The notes beneath the pieces are model-generated. The model did not search any database. It was not told where the DNA came from and saw nothing but the letters and a program-made list of their open reading frames with translations. A stretch of 51,574 nt of DNA, taken from assembly GCA_035559815.1 (NCBI GenBank), contig DATMAT010000022.1, positions 1 through 51,574 of the forward strand, read 5' to 3'. How positions within the stretch are numbered: the stretch's first letter is position 1; each line of letters starts with the position of its first letter. The translations under genes were made by a program, and so were the position numbers. The DNA is from Thermodesulfobacteriota bacterium. GTDB lineage: Bacteria; Desulfobacterota_D; UBA1144; Nemesobacterales; CSP1-2. Below are positions 35,658 through 44,474 of the stretch, piece by piece.

Positions 35658-37315
35658 GGTTTCACCTCCTCCCTTAGCAATTCGGTAAACTTTTGATGTA
35701 AGTCATCAGCAAGATATTCTTGTTTTCCAGCTTTCTCAGAATACTCCTTAGCCAAAACGTACTCAGCAAAGGTAACTTGATCTGCTTGAATATAACGTAT
35801 TGCATCGGCAACCGCATCGTTTAGCTTTTTTCTGCCTTTCTCAAATGTTATTGCACTTGGGTTGCCAAACCTCTGAAGGAGTAGCTTTAGAGTTACAAGA
35901 TGTCTTTTAGGAAGCTTTACCTCACAATCACCACCTGTTCCTCCAAAACTTACAAGGACATCGAAAGTTTCAAAAACCTCAATAGGAAATAAGGTTGCCA
36001 ATTTATAAAGAGCATACTGCACTGTACCCATAATTTTGTTCAAAGAACCCTTTTGGGGAATATGCTCATTATAGGGACAAGGTAAGACAATTCGTTGACC
36101 AGCTATCAGGTTTAACTCTGCTAAAGTATATTGGCGTATATAGTTTTCCACACGATACCTGTCAGATTCGTTTTCTTTTTGGAAGGTAGCAATAAATCCC
36201 TCGTCAACCAGTTTAACAGGAGAGGCAAAGCCGATAACGGCACAGTCATAGCAAATATTTGGCTGACCTTCACTACTATTAGATTGGCTTCGTTGGCTTG
36301 GTGAGCTAAAGATAAATTTATTGGCTGTTAATTTAGGTTCTGTTTCATTAAGTCCACAACCACAAGAGTAACAAAAATTATTAGCCCTATCCCCAGCAGT
36401 TCTACTAAAAGAAAAATGGGGCTGATCCTTTAGTAAAGTATCTAATTTATGAAATTCGCTCTCTTTCATTTGAATTAACTGCTTTATACGCTCTACTAAT
36501 TTTTTACCTTTTCCCATTTTTTCTATAACTTGTGTACTAGCGTTGCGATTGTAATAACTGGAATTAATCAAAAGTAACACTTTTAAATCTTTTTTGTTCT
36601 TGATGTCCTTTTCTAATTCATTCAACTGTTCTTTGTAAAGATTTGGTGTCTGACGCAAGGTTGCGTAATAGAAACCAGCTATCAACCAACGCTGGGCATT
36701 GGTAATAATAGGTATCTCCGGAACCGAACTTAAACCTCTGTTAGCCAGTCTCACCGAATTTACGAGAAGAACAAAAGTTTTTACTAGATACTCCATATCA
36801 AAACGCCACTTAACAAAACTTTTCCAATAACTTTTCCAATCAGGAACTTGGTCATCTGGAACAAAAAGCCATACTGTTTGATCGCTTTCTCTCAGAACTA
36901 CTATTTCACACGATCTTTGGAGATATGAGAGATATTCTTGCATCATATTTTCATAGGCAATTCTCATTTGAAGCTCATTGGGCAAGGGTCGCTTGTAGAG
37001 ATGATAAACTCGACCTAGTATCTGTCCTTTCTCATTTATAACCTTTTGTTGATTGATTTCCAATTTTGGAGGCCCATGTTGAGGTGAGGATGAGAAACGC
37101 AGAAAGCATAGTGTTCTAATTATAGGTAATGCCGATTTTCCGAAGGAAGATAAAATAATTTTAATTTCATCTAACTTTTCTTGAGCTATTGCCCACTCAC
37201 AGGTTTGGATCCAAGTAGAATCTGCTTTTTTCCCTTCTTTCTCACAGTGTACATTGAAGCTAGCTAGAATTTTTAATTTCTCTAGCTCACCTAATTCGTT
37301 CATTCTGTTAACCAT
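35654..37315 (-). CDS. Large effector subunit, Cas10d-like without HD domain
   Basis: 553 residues. A zinc-ribbon pair C315/C318 (FCYSCGCG) and C355/C358 (ICYDCAV) with RSQS-rich sequence between resembles the Cas10d (Csc3) and Cst1-type large subunits. I see no HD motif at the N-terminus and no GGDD cyclase motif, and the protein is much shorter than usual Cas10d (about 900 or more). A helical C-terminus (about 490-553) could dock the small subunit. It follows the WYL gene with 8-nt overlap. The start may be the inner Met at 37303, which has a better-spaced GGAGG. Confidence 0.62.
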   Translation of the reverse strand: MVNRMNELGELEKLKILASFNVHCEKEGKKADSTWIQTCEWAIAQEKLDEIKIILSSFGKSALPIIRTLCFLRFSSSPQHGPPKLEINQQKVINEKGQILGRVYHLYKRPLPNELQMRIAYENMMQEYLSYLQRSCEIVVLRESDQTVWLFVPDDQVPDWKSYWKSFVKWRFDMEYLVKTFVLLVNSVRLANRGLSSVPEIPIITNAQRWLIAGFYYATLRQTPNLYKEQLNELEKDIKNKKDLKVLLLINSSYYNRNASTQVIEKMGKGKKLVERIKQLIQMKESEFHKLDTLLKDQPHFSFSRTAGDRANNFCYSCGCGLNETEPKLTANKFIFSSPSQRSQSNSSEGQPNICYDCAVIGFASPVKLVDEGFIATFQKENESDRYRVENYIRQYTLAELNLIAGQRIVLPCPYNEHIPQKGSLNKIMGTVQYALYKLATLFPIEVFETFDVLVSFGGTGGDCEVKLPKRHLVTLKLLLQRFGNPSAITFEKGRKKLNDAVADAIRYIQADQVTFAEYVLAKEYSEKAGKQEYLADDLHQKFTELLREEVKP

Positions 37316-38279
37316 CCTCCATTTTAGAATATACTTCGAACATTTTCCGAACTGTCTTTACCATCTCCCCCCTCAGCCACTCTGGCTCTAGAATCTCGGC
37401 TTCGGCTCCCCATTGGAGTACCCACCACAGAGCTTCCTGGGGATAGGAGGTGTTGATTTCATATAGGATGTTGCCGTTGGTAAGCTTGGTAATCTCCCCT
37501 CGCGATACCCAGGGAGGCTCTTCGATGTATTTTGCTACGTTTTTGGAGAACTTGATTCTTACGGTAGTTGTCTCGTTTCCGGTAAAAACCCCAAAACTAT
37601 CCTTATGCCTTTCCTTGAATGAATAGTCGCTTCTTCTTGGCACGGTAAATTGGGTGAAACGGATATCCTTGATTCGGTTTATCCTGAACATCCGAATCTC
37701 TTTATGCGTGAAGGAGTAACCCTCGACATAGAGACCGTTTTTTCTTGGAAATATGGTGTACGGGTCGAATTCGTATTTTACGATTTCGCCTCTTTTGTAG
37801 TTATCGTAGGTGATGATTACCCGTCTTACATTTTCCTTTATCGCCTCGGTCAGGGTTTCTATTATTTTGGGATCACAGCCAAAGCCTTCTTTGAAAACTA
37901 TGTCGTCGAGGGCGCCCTGTAGAATTCCTCTTGCTTGAAGAGGGGCTTGATTGATAATCCTTCTTATCCCGCTCAGCGCATCCTGGGTAAGGTTGTAGTC
38001 TCCAATTGAAGAAAGCTGTCTTACGGACATCACCAAGGCGAAAATTTCGTTCAGGGTCAGATCGTAGATGTTGATGAGGGAGTCTTGCTCTATAATCAAG
38101 GATTTCTTCTTGGGGGAGTAGGTAAACTTGAACCCCAGTTTCTCAAGGAGTGTTTTATCTTTGTAAAACTGTTGTTTAGATATACCCAGGGCTTTATAAA
38201 GCTCCTTGGGCTGGCGTTTAGGATTCGATTTAATTTCGTGACAGATTTGAATTAACCTTAGGGGCCTCAACCCTTGCAT
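37308..38279 (-). CDS. WYL-domain transcriptional regulator of the cas operon
   Basis: 323 residues. The N-terminal helix-turn-helix (PKELYKALGISKQQFYKDKTLLEKLGF, about 23-49 when split) is followed by a WYL-type sensor domain (ITYDNYKRGEIVKYEFDPYTIF, then YVEGYSFTHKEIRMFRINRIKDI) and a WCX-like C-terminal extension. First gene of the operon, overlapping the large-subunit gene by 8 nt. WYL proteins often repress or activate CRISPR and other defence genes in response to nucleic-acid ligands. No ribosome-binding site is visible; translation may be leaderless. Confidence 0.85.
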   Translation of the reverse strand: MQGLRPLRLIQICHEIKSNPKRQPKELYKALGISKQQFYKDKTLLEKLGFKFTYSPKKKSLIIEQDSLINIYDLTLNEIFALVMSVRQLSSIGDYNLTQDALSGIRRIINQAPLQARGILQGALDDIVFKEGFGCDPKIIETLTEAIKENVRRVIITYDNYKRGEIVKYEFDPYTIFPRKNGLYVEGYSFTHKEIRMFRINRIKDIRFTQFTVPRRSDYSFKERHKDSFGVFTGNETTTVRIKFSKNVAKYIEEPPWVSRGEITKLTNGNILYEINTSYPQEALWWVLQWGAEAEILEPEWLRGEMVKTVRKMFEVYSKMEDG

Positions 38280-38294
38280 AACCAGATTTTAGTA

Positions 38295-38314
38295 TTTGCA
38301 AGAGGGGTTTGCAA
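38295..38314 (-). promoter_or_regulatory. Direct repeat upstream of the cas operon
   Basis: TTTGCAA occurs at 38295-38301 and 38308-38314, 13 bp apart, just upstream of the WYL start. A direct repeat at this place could be the regulator's operator. This rests only on position and repetition. Confidence 0.3.
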
Positions 38315-38375
38315 CCGCTAATTTGGCCCCGGTCAACGGCAGGGTTGACTACATTCGTCACAGTTGGTTCTTCTT

Positions 38376-38529
38376 GTTGGCGTGTTAGCTTGTTTACGTA
38401 GACAGCCCGCCAACAGGCAGCTCCGCAAACACACACCCCTAAATCCCCTCATTCGGCGAGGCTCAGGGCAGGTCTAAAGAGGGGACTAGGGTCAAACCCG
38501 CAAACAGGTAAGCCCGCAAACCCGCCAAC
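38376..38529. repeat. Octamer-repeat element without four-helix-bundle gene
   Basis: Left arm GTTGGCGTGTTAGCTTGTTT (38376-38395), right arm of AACCCGCN-type octamers (38494-38529), with about 90 bp between that hold no gene. It is the same repeat family as at 17.0-18.4 kb. The rest of the 38280-38663 interval holds no other gene I can support. Confidence 0.65.
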
Positions 38530-38663
38530 TTTACAAATTCTCCTTGATAGCTCATACGTTAAATGGGATAATAATCCTGTTAAATGAGAGGTGAGGTTGT
38601 TACCTGGCGTTGTTAGTTAAAGTTATACCGCTGCGACCATCTCAGAGAATAAGGAGGAAGTAA

Positions 38664-39131
38664 ATGCAAAAAAGGATTAAAACAATATTGTCGAAGCACT
38701 TTTTGTTTGACGGCCTCGGCCAAAAGCACCTCGACCTAATCGTCGGATGCGCCTCTAACGTAAAGTTCGACACCAAGGATTTTATATTTCGGGAAGGCCA
38801 GGAAGCCGACCGTTTTTACATAATCCGGGAGGGTAGGGTGGCCCTGGAATCGGTCCTGGCACCGGACAGGGAACCATTAACCATCCAGATTCTGGACGAA
38901 GACGACGTGCTGGGCTGGTCTTGGCTCTTTCCACCTTATCGCTGGCGTTTCGACGCCAAAGCTATTGTACCCACTCAGGCTATTATGCTCGATGGAAAAT
39001 TCCTCCGGAAAAAATGCGAAGAAGACCATGACCTGGGCTACGAGCTGATGAAGCGGTTTGCTTACGTCATCCAGCAGAGGCTTCAAGCGGTAAGGTTGCA
39101 AAATCCGAACATGTATGCGGTGCATGGCTGA
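38664..39131 (+). CDS. Cyclic-nucleotide-binding-domain protein
   Basis: 155 residues consisting of one cNMP-binding beta-barrel: DFIFREGQEADRFYIIREGRVAL (about 36-58), then EDDVLGWSWLFPPYRWRFDAKA and a C-helix. The phosphate-binding cassette is atypical and there is no helix-turn-helix, so it is not a full Crp-type regulator. Good ribosome-binding site AAGGAGGAAG at 38651-38660. It may sense a nucleotide and act through a partner. Confidence 0.85.
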   Translation: MQKRIKTILSKHFLFDGLGQKHLDLIVGCASNVKFDTKDFIFREGQEADRFYIIREGRVALESVLAPDREPLTIQILDEDDVLGWSWLFPPYRWRFDAKAIVPTQAIMLDGKFLRKKCEEDHDLGYELMKRFAYVIQQRLQAVRLQNPNMYAVHG

Positions 39132-39194
39132 GCAGGAGAGGGTACTGTATTGAGCGGTGTTCATCATAACTCATGACGAAAAGGGGGCGACCCG

Positions 39195-39479
39195 GTGGCT
39201 AAGGTCAGCGTGGAGGGCAAATCGGAAAGCAGTGAAGCATTCATTTTTAACGTCGAAGTAGTGGAAGGGGACAGCAAAACAGTTCACACCGTAGAGGTGG
39301 ACAGGACCTATTATGAAAGGCTAACCGGCGGGAAGGTGACACCGGCCGAACTGGTGGAAAAATCCTTCTCATTTCTACTCAGGAGGGAACCCAAAGAATC
39401 CATCCTGAGAAGATTCAATCTGGAAAAAATAGCTTACTACTTCCCCGAATATGAAGAGGATATAAAAAATTACCTCTGA
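39195..39479 (+). CDS. Small conserved-looking hypothetical protein
   Basis: 94 residues from a GTG at 39195 with AAGGGGG upstream. Beta-rich N-terminal half (EAFIFNVEVVEGDSKTVHTV) and a helical C-terminal half (PAELVEKSFSFLLRREPKES, then ILRRFNLEKIAYYFPEYEED). Family not recognised. It probably shares a transcript with the M23 gene 15 bp downstream. Confidence 0.6.
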   Translation: MAKVSVEGKSESSEAFIFNVEVVEGDSKTVHTVEVDRTYYERLTGGKVTPAELVEKSFSFLLRREPKESILRRFNLEKIAYYFPEYEEDIKNYL

Positions 39480-39494
39480 TAAGGAGATTCTTTA

Positions 39495-40889
39495 ATGAGA
39501 GGAATAAAGAAGTTTTTTTACATAATCATCATTGCGCTGGTCCTCGGGACGATCTTTTACATCATCCCTCAATTTGAATGGCATTCTCCTACCGTCGACA
39601 TAAAGCTCGACACCGAGTACGTGGGGCTTCGCCCCTTCGACGTGGAGATAAGGGACCGGGGTAAGGGGCTCAAGAAGGTTTCCATCGTCCTTGCCGACCA
39701 GCACGGCGAATCCCCTCTTTTTGACAAAGAGTACGATTCAACGGTCAACGAGGAAAAAGTCCAGATAAAGCTCGACCCCAAAAAACTGGGCATAAAGGGA
39801 GGCCCGGCCGAAATTAGGGTTATGGCCGAGGACCGGTCCCGCCTCAAGCTTTTTGTGGGAAATAAGACCACGGCAGTCAAGAAGGTGACCATAGATGTCA
39901 CCCCTCCCCGGATAGAGGTGTTAAGCCGGGAACATTACATAAACCACGGCGGCTCCGGTTTGGTCATTTATAAGTCGTCCGAGGATACGGCTAAGAGCGG
40001 GGTCAAGGTCGGGAATTATTTTTTCCCCGGGAAGAAGGGCTACTTTCAGGACCCGGAAGTCTATATGGCCTTTTTTGCCTATCCCTATAACCTGGGCGCT
40101 GATGAAAATATAATGGTCATGGCGGAGGATGCGGCGGGTAATTCCAGAGAAACCAGTTTTTTTTACAGGGTGAAATACGTTCCTTACAGAAAAAGCACGC
40201 TGGATATAGGAGATGACTTCATCGACCGGAAGATGGTTCCGATACTGGGCGAGGAATACTCGCCGGGTACCGCCTTAAAGGAGGTTTTCCTCAAGGTCAA
40301 TAGCGACTTGAGAAAGAAGAACGACGCCCAGATCAAGAGAATAGGGGAGAAGTCTCAAGGCCAAATACTTTGGAACGGAGCATTCCATCAACTGACCAAC
40401 TCTAAGGTGGAGGCTAACTTTGCCGATGCCCGAACGTACATTTATCAGGGCGAGGAAATAGACCATCAGTATCATCTGGGCTACGACCTGGCCGTGACCA
40501 GGAGGTATCCGGTGGAGGCGGCTAATGATGGGGTAGTGGTGTTTGCCGGCGACCTGGGGATTTACGGAAACGCAGTCATAATCGACCACGGCTACGGGCT
40601 AAATTCCCTTTATGGACACCTTAGTACCATCGAGGTTAACGTCGGAGACATGATCCAAAAAAAGCAGATAATCGGCCGGACCGGCGAAACCGGCTTGGCC
40701 GCGGGCGACCATCTGCATTACGGCGTCTATATCTACGGTGTTCCCGTCCGTCCGGTGGAGTGGTGGGATGAGAAGTGGATAAACGATAACATCATGAACA
40801 AGATAAACGAGGTGAAGGTTGAGTTTGGTGCAGGGGCAAAACAAACCAGCACCTCAGCTGGCAACGAACCGGAAAAGGCTAAGAATTAA
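39495..40889 (+). CDS. Membrane-anchored M23 family metallopeptidase
   Basis: 464 residues. An N-terminal membrane anchor (FFYIIIIALVLGTIFYIIP) is followed by two to three beta-rich domains (about 30-310). The LytM/M23 peptidase domain is at about 320-440: QYHLGYDLAV with the zinc His and Asp, VVIIDHGYG-type strand (VIIDHGYGLNSLYGHLST), and GDHLHYGVYIYG with the last zinc His. All expected zinc residues are present (HxxxD, HLH). It would cut peptidoglycan cross-bridges in the periplasm or regulate a division amidase. Confidence 0.9.
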   Translation: MRGIKKFFYIIIIALVLGTIFYIIPQFEWHSPTVDIKLDTEYVGLRPFDVEIRDRGKGLKKVSIVLADQHGESPLFDKEYDSTVNEEKVQIKLDPKKLGIKGGPAEIRVMAEDRSRLKLFVGNKTTAVKKVTIDVTPPRIEVLSREHYINHGGSGLVIYKSSEDTAKSGVKVGNYFFPGKKGYFQDPEVYMAFFAYPYNLGADENIMVMAEDAAGNSRETSFFYRVKYVPYRKSTLDIGDDFIDRKMVPILGEEYSPGTALKEVFLKVNSDLRKKNDAQIKRIGEKSQGQILWNGAFHQLTNSKVEANFADARTYIYQGEEIDHQYHLGYDLAVTRRYPVEAANDGVVVFAGDLGIYGNAVIIDHGYGLNSLYGHLSTIEVNVGDMIQKKQIIGRTGETGLAAGDHLHYGVYIYGVPVRPVEWWDEKWINDNIMNKINEVKVEFGAGAKQTSTSAGNEPEKAKN

Positions 40890-41303
40890 TGCGTAAAAAA
40901 ATAAGCTAGATGCACACTATAACTGTTGATTCAATAATTTCCTTCAACAATTCTTCCCTTGATGGGGAATGATCTTTGATGTTCGGTGGATCTGAGGTAT
41001 CCCCGATCCAGTCAGATATCAAACTTGTCGTAAGCGGAGTCTAAGGAACTCCGTTGGAATGACCGGTTTGTTAATTGTTTTTTCCAGCGGATGCAATTCC
41101 GCTCATCCTGAGCAGGGTCGAAGGATGATTTAAAGCAAAAGGTGTTCGCCCTTCGACTAGGCTAAGGACGAACGCTGGGATTATTGAATGGTTTTACTCT
41201 CATCTAGTTATGTTGAAGAAACAGAGGTTTTTAGGAAACTATCTGGATCAAATGGAAATAAGAAGTTAGGGTGGTAGAATCATGTTTTCACCCTACCATG
41301 AAT

Positions 41304-41360
41304 CCCCTCCAATCAATGGAGGGGAATTATAGAATACCTTCGGCTGCCGTGGGGTGCCTC
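41304..41360. repeat. Composite hairpin repeat, copy 1
   Basis: Stem CCCCTCC/GGAGGGG around AATCAAT, followed by GAATTATAGAATACC and a C/G-rich tail. It shares this order with 49219-49275 (CCCTCCC/GGGAGGG, then AATTTTCGGATACCC and a GTGCCGCAGGGAGC tail), so both are copies of one dispersed element. Confidence 0.6.
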
Positions 41361-41367
41361 ATTAAAT

Positions 41368-41395
41368 GTAAGGAACGCATATATGCGTTCCTTAC
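41368..41395. repeat. 28-bp perfect palindrome
   Basis: GTAAGGAACGCAT followed by AT and its exact complement. A similar 28-bp hairpin with a GTA...TAC frame lies at 51224-51251. Likely a small dispersed palindromic repeat (MITE or REP-like). Confidence 0.75.
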
Positions 41396-41549
41396 TACAA
41401 TAAAAAAAATGATATACGCACCCATGAAATTTATTTTGCAGGCAATGCGTGACTACCAATGGCATATAAGATCGCTTAAATATGGAAATACTGTGGGTTG
41501 TGGGCCATTGTGATTATGGATCTAATAACCTTCTTCCTGCAATAACAAA

Positions 41550-42305
41550 ATGATTATCTACGGAAAGAATCCGGTGATCGAGGCTCTCTTGGGGATGCCG
41601 TCCAAGGTAGAAGAGGTTTTAATCTCTCAAGAGGGAAAAGGGGAAAGGTATTCAGAAATCATAAAACTGGCCCGGGAGAACAAGGTAAAAATCTCGTTCC
41701 TACCCCAAAAAGCCTTGTCCAAAATCTCGGACACACCGGGTCATCAAGGGGTCCTAGCCAGGATTCGAGACTTTGAGTACGCGCCTCTTGACCAAATCCT
41801 CGGTAGAGCAAAAGGGAAAGGGGAAAAGCCTCTTCTCTTGATACTGGACCACATAGAAGACCCCCAGAATCTCGGGGCGATGATAAGAACGGTCAATGTC
41901 CTGGGGGCACACGGCGTTGTAATTCCCAAGGACCGGTCGGCTTCGGTAACCCCTGCCGTGATAAAAGCCTCCGCCGGGGCTACCAGTTTTATTCCGGTTG
42001 CCCGGGTGATAAACATCGTCTCGGTGATGAAAGAACTCAAGAAAAATGGGCTCTGGATAGTGGGCGCAGACCAATCGGCTCCTAAAGCGGTTTTTGAGGA
42101 GAATTTGGGAAAGCTGGATTTGGCCCTGGTAATCGGAAGCGAGGGCAAGGGGTTGGGAAGGCTGGTGAGGGAGGAGTGCGATTTCCTTGTATCCATCCCT
42201 GGTGTGGGAGAGGTATCCTCCCTAAACGCCTCGGTCGCCGCCGGGATAATCATCTATGAGGTGATGAGGCAGAGGAGGTCAATTCAAAATATTAGCCAGG
42301 AATGA
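41550..42305 (+). CDS. rlmB: 23S rRNA 2'-O-methyltransferase (TrmH/SpoU family)
   Basis: 251 residues. An N-terminal L30e-like substrate-binding domain (MIIYGKNPVIEALL to about 80) precedes the SPOUT knot: LLILDHIEDPQNLGAMIRTV (motif 1), ALVIGSEGKGLGRLVREECD (motif 2) and IPGVGEVSSLNASVAAGIIIYE (motif 3). These are the RlmB motifs; RlmB methylates G2251 of 23S rRNA. No ribosome-binding site is obvious. Monocistronic. Confidence 0.93.
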   Translation: MIIYGKNPVIEALLGMPSKVEEVLISQEGKGERYSEIIKLARENKVKISFLPQKALSKISDTPGHQGVLARIRDFEYAPLDQILGRAKGKGEKPLLLILDHIEDPQNLGAMIRTVNVLGAHGVVIPKDRSASVTPAVIKASAGATSFIPVARVINIVSVMKELKKNGLWIVGADQSAPKAVFEENLGKLDLALVIGSEGKGLGRLVREECDFLVSIPGVGEVSSLNASVAAGIIIYEVMRQRRSIQNISQE

Positions 42306-42330
42306 GCACAAGTAAATTCTGTTACCGAGA

Positions 42331-42367
42331 TAGCGTGTTTGCGTGTTAACTCGTCAACTCGTGAACA
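42331..42367. repeat. Octamer inverted repeat without loop
   Basis: AGCGTGTTTGCGTGTT is followed directly by AACTCGTCAACTCGTGAAC: NNCGTGTT octamers on the left and AACTCGNN octamers on the right, forming an imperfect hairpin. It lies between the convergent rlmB and ligA stops and may act as a terminator. Same family as the arms at 17-18.4 and 38.4 kb. Confidence 0.6.
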
Positions 42368-42381
42368 CTTAAACATTTGCA

Positions 42382-44415
42382 TCAAGTTGTGGCCTGATAA
42401 ATAAGCCTTTTAAATTCATCCTCATCCAAAATTTTTATCCCCAGCGACCGGGCCTTGTCCAGCTTCGTGCCGGGGTCGTCTCCGGCCACGACGTAGGTAG
42501 TCTTTTTGGTTACCGAAGAGGAAACAACACCGCCATGCTCCTCCACCAGTCTCTTTGCCTCGTCCCGGGTAAATGACTTGAGGGCGCCGGTGAAGACAAA
42601 GGTTTGCCCCTTCAGTTTGTCGCTCTTTTTAACCGAAGCCTTATATTCGATATTAACGCCTGAAGAAAGAATTTTTTTCATGGTCTCTCTATTCTTTCTT
42701 TCTCTGAAAAACCGGGTGATGCTCTTTGCCACCTCTGGTCCTACGGTGGGTATATCCATTAACCTTTCTTCTGTAGCCCCGGCCAAATCGTCGATATCGG
42801 TGAAATTCTCGGCTAGTATTTGAGCCATCCTCTCGCCAACGTGGCGGATGCTCAGGGCATTTATGAAACGGTCAAACGGAATCTTTTTACTCTTCTCTAT
42901 TTCCTCTTCCAGGTTAGACGCCGATTTGTCGGCGAACCTCTCCAGGTTAACCAGGTCGCTCTTCTTGAGGTAAAAAACATCGGAGAGGTCTTTGAGTAGC
43001 CCTTCCTTCATCAGTTGGTCTACTATCTTTTCTCCGAGTCCCCGGATATCGAATGCCCTTCTCGATGCCAGGTGCTTTATTCTTCCCTTCAACTGGGCCG
43101 GGCAGGAAAGATTTGGACAGTAGTAGTAAGACCCCTCTCTTTCCACTTGAGTCGAGCATACCGGGCATTTATCCGGCATGACAAAGGGTTTTTCCTCCCC
43201 GGTTCTTTTCTCCACTATGGGCTGGACGACCTCGGGAATGACGTCTCCCGCTCTCTCCACCAGGACGATGTCTCCTATTCTTAGGTCTTTTTCCTTTATT
43301 ATGTCCTCGGTGTGCAGGGTGGCCCGGCTGACGGTGACCCCCCCTATTTTGACCGGGTCGAGATTCGCCACCGGCGTGAGAAGCCCCATCCTTCCCACCT
43401 GGACCACTATATCCCGTATTTTGGTAGTAGCCTGGCGGGGCTTGAATTTGTACGCCACGCTCCAGCGGGGATACTTGGCCGTTGTTCCCAGCTCCCTCTG
43501 GTAATCTCTCCTGTCCACTTTTATCACCACGCCGTCGGCTTCATAAGGGAGCTCATCCCGTACCGATTCCATCTCGTGATGGTAGGAAATAGCTTGGTTG
43601 ATGCCCTGGCAATGCATCATCCTTTTCTCTATCTTGAATCCCCATGCTTTCAATTTCTGCATGACCTCCCATTCGGTTTTAAATTCGTATCCAACGACCT
43701 CTCCAACCCCCCAGGCATAAAAGTCGAGCTGCCGCCTGGCGGTAATCCCGGAGTCCAGTTGCCGGAGCGAGCCGGAGGTTGCGTTTCTGGGGTTGGCGAA
43801 TATAGGCTCGCCCGCCTCGCCCAGCTCTTTATTCAGCTTTCGGAACGCCTCTTTCGGCATTATCACCTCTCCCCTTACCTCGATTCTCTTTGGGATTCCG
43901 TCAGAAGCCCGAAACTTGAGCGGTATGGCTTTCACCGTCTTGATATTCGCGGTAACGTCCTCCCCAACCCGGCCGTCGCCGCGGGTTGCACCTTGGGTCA
44001 GTACCCCGTTCTCGTAGGTAATGGAAGCGGAGACCCCGTCAAACTTGGGCTCCGCCGTGTACTCGATATCCTCTGCGATTCCGAGAAATCTCTTTACCCT
44101 TTTGTCGAATTCTAATGCCTCCTCCTCGGTCAGGATGTTATCTATACTCATCATGGGGGTCCGGTGCTCCACCGGTCTGAAGCCTTCCGCTATAAGGCCG
44201 CCTACACGTTGAGTGGGAGAATCCGAAGTGACCAGCTCCGGGTGCTCGGATTCGAGTCTCTTCAGCTCTTGCATGAGCGCATCGTACTCGGCATCGGAGA
44301 TTTCCGGCCTGCTTTCTATGTAGTAGAGATAATCGTGGCGCTCGATCTCCCGCTTGAGCTCTTCGATTCTTTTCTTTGCCTTTTCCGGGGAAGTCTTCTT
44401 TTGAGTGGTGGTCAT
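42382..44415 (-). CDS. ligA: NAD-dependent DNA ligase
   Basis: 677 residues, full length. Adenylation domain with the catalytic lysine in AEPKFDGVSASITYENG (about 118) and the N-terminal NAD-binding HDYLYYIE and ISDAEYDALM. OB fold, four-cysteine zinc finger (CPVCSTQ ... CPNLSCPAQ), HhH repeats (FDIRGLGEKIVDQLM; LMDIPTVGPEVAKSI) and a C-terminal BRCT domain (FVFTGALKSFTRDEAKRLVE). Joins Okazaki fragments. Last gene of purK-purE-ligA, 59 bp after purE. Confidence 0.97.
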   Translation of the reverse strand: MTTTQKKTSPEKAKKRIEELKREIERHDYLYYIESRPEISDAEYDALMQELKRLESEHPELVTSDSPTQRVGGLIAEGFRPVEHRTPMMSIDNILTEEEALEFDKRVKRFLGIAEDIEYTAEPKFDGVSASITYENGVLTQGATRGDGRVGEDVTANIKTVKAIPLKFRASDGIPKRIEVRGEVIMPKEAFRKLNKELGEAGEPIFANPRNATSGSLRQLDSGITARRQLDFYAWGVGEVVGYEFKTEWEVMQKLKAWGFKIEKRMMHCQGINQAISYHHEMESVRDELPYEADGVVIKVDRRDYQRELGTTAKYPRWSVAYKFKPRQATTKIRDIVVQVGRMGLLTPVANLDPVKIGGVTVSRATLHTEDIIKEKDLRIGDIVLVERAGDVIPEVVQPIVEKRTGEEKPFVMPDKCPVCSTQVEREGSYYYCPNLSCPAQLKGRIKHLASRRAFDIRGLGEKIVDQLMKEGLLKDLSDVFYLKKSDLVNLERFADKSASNLEEEIEKSKKIPFDRFINALSIRHVGERMAQILAENFTDIDDLAGATEERLMDIPTVGPEVAKSITRFFRERKNRETMKKILSSGVNIEYKASVKKSDKLKGQTFVFTGALKSFTRDEAKRLVEEHGGVVSSSVTKKTTYVVAGDDPGTKLDKARSLGIKILDEDEFKRLIYQATT

Positions 44416-44474
44416 TTGGCTCTGTTCTCTTTTTTAGGTTGATTCAAGCCAGAAAACCAGGTTTTTTGTGGGCT

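Larger units (their letters stand above)
40890..41549. other. Long intergenic region with repeats
   Basis: 660 bp without a supportable gene. It contains a dispersed CTCATCCTGAGCAGGGTCGA type repeat near 41102, the composite hairpin repeat at 41304-41360, and the 28-bp palindrome at 41368-41395. A short open frame at 41271-41513 has no protein-like composition. Confidence 0.6.

Noticed and set aside
35654-37315. Type III (Cas10) identification of the large subunit
   Set aside because: No GGDD cyclase motif, no HD domain, no Csm/Cmr partners, and a full Cas3 is present.
41271-41513. 80-residue ORF
   Set aside because: Lies over two dispersed palindromes and lacks protein-like composition.
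43312-44115. 267-residue plus-strand ORF
   Set aside because: Entirely antisense to the strongly supported ligA gene.
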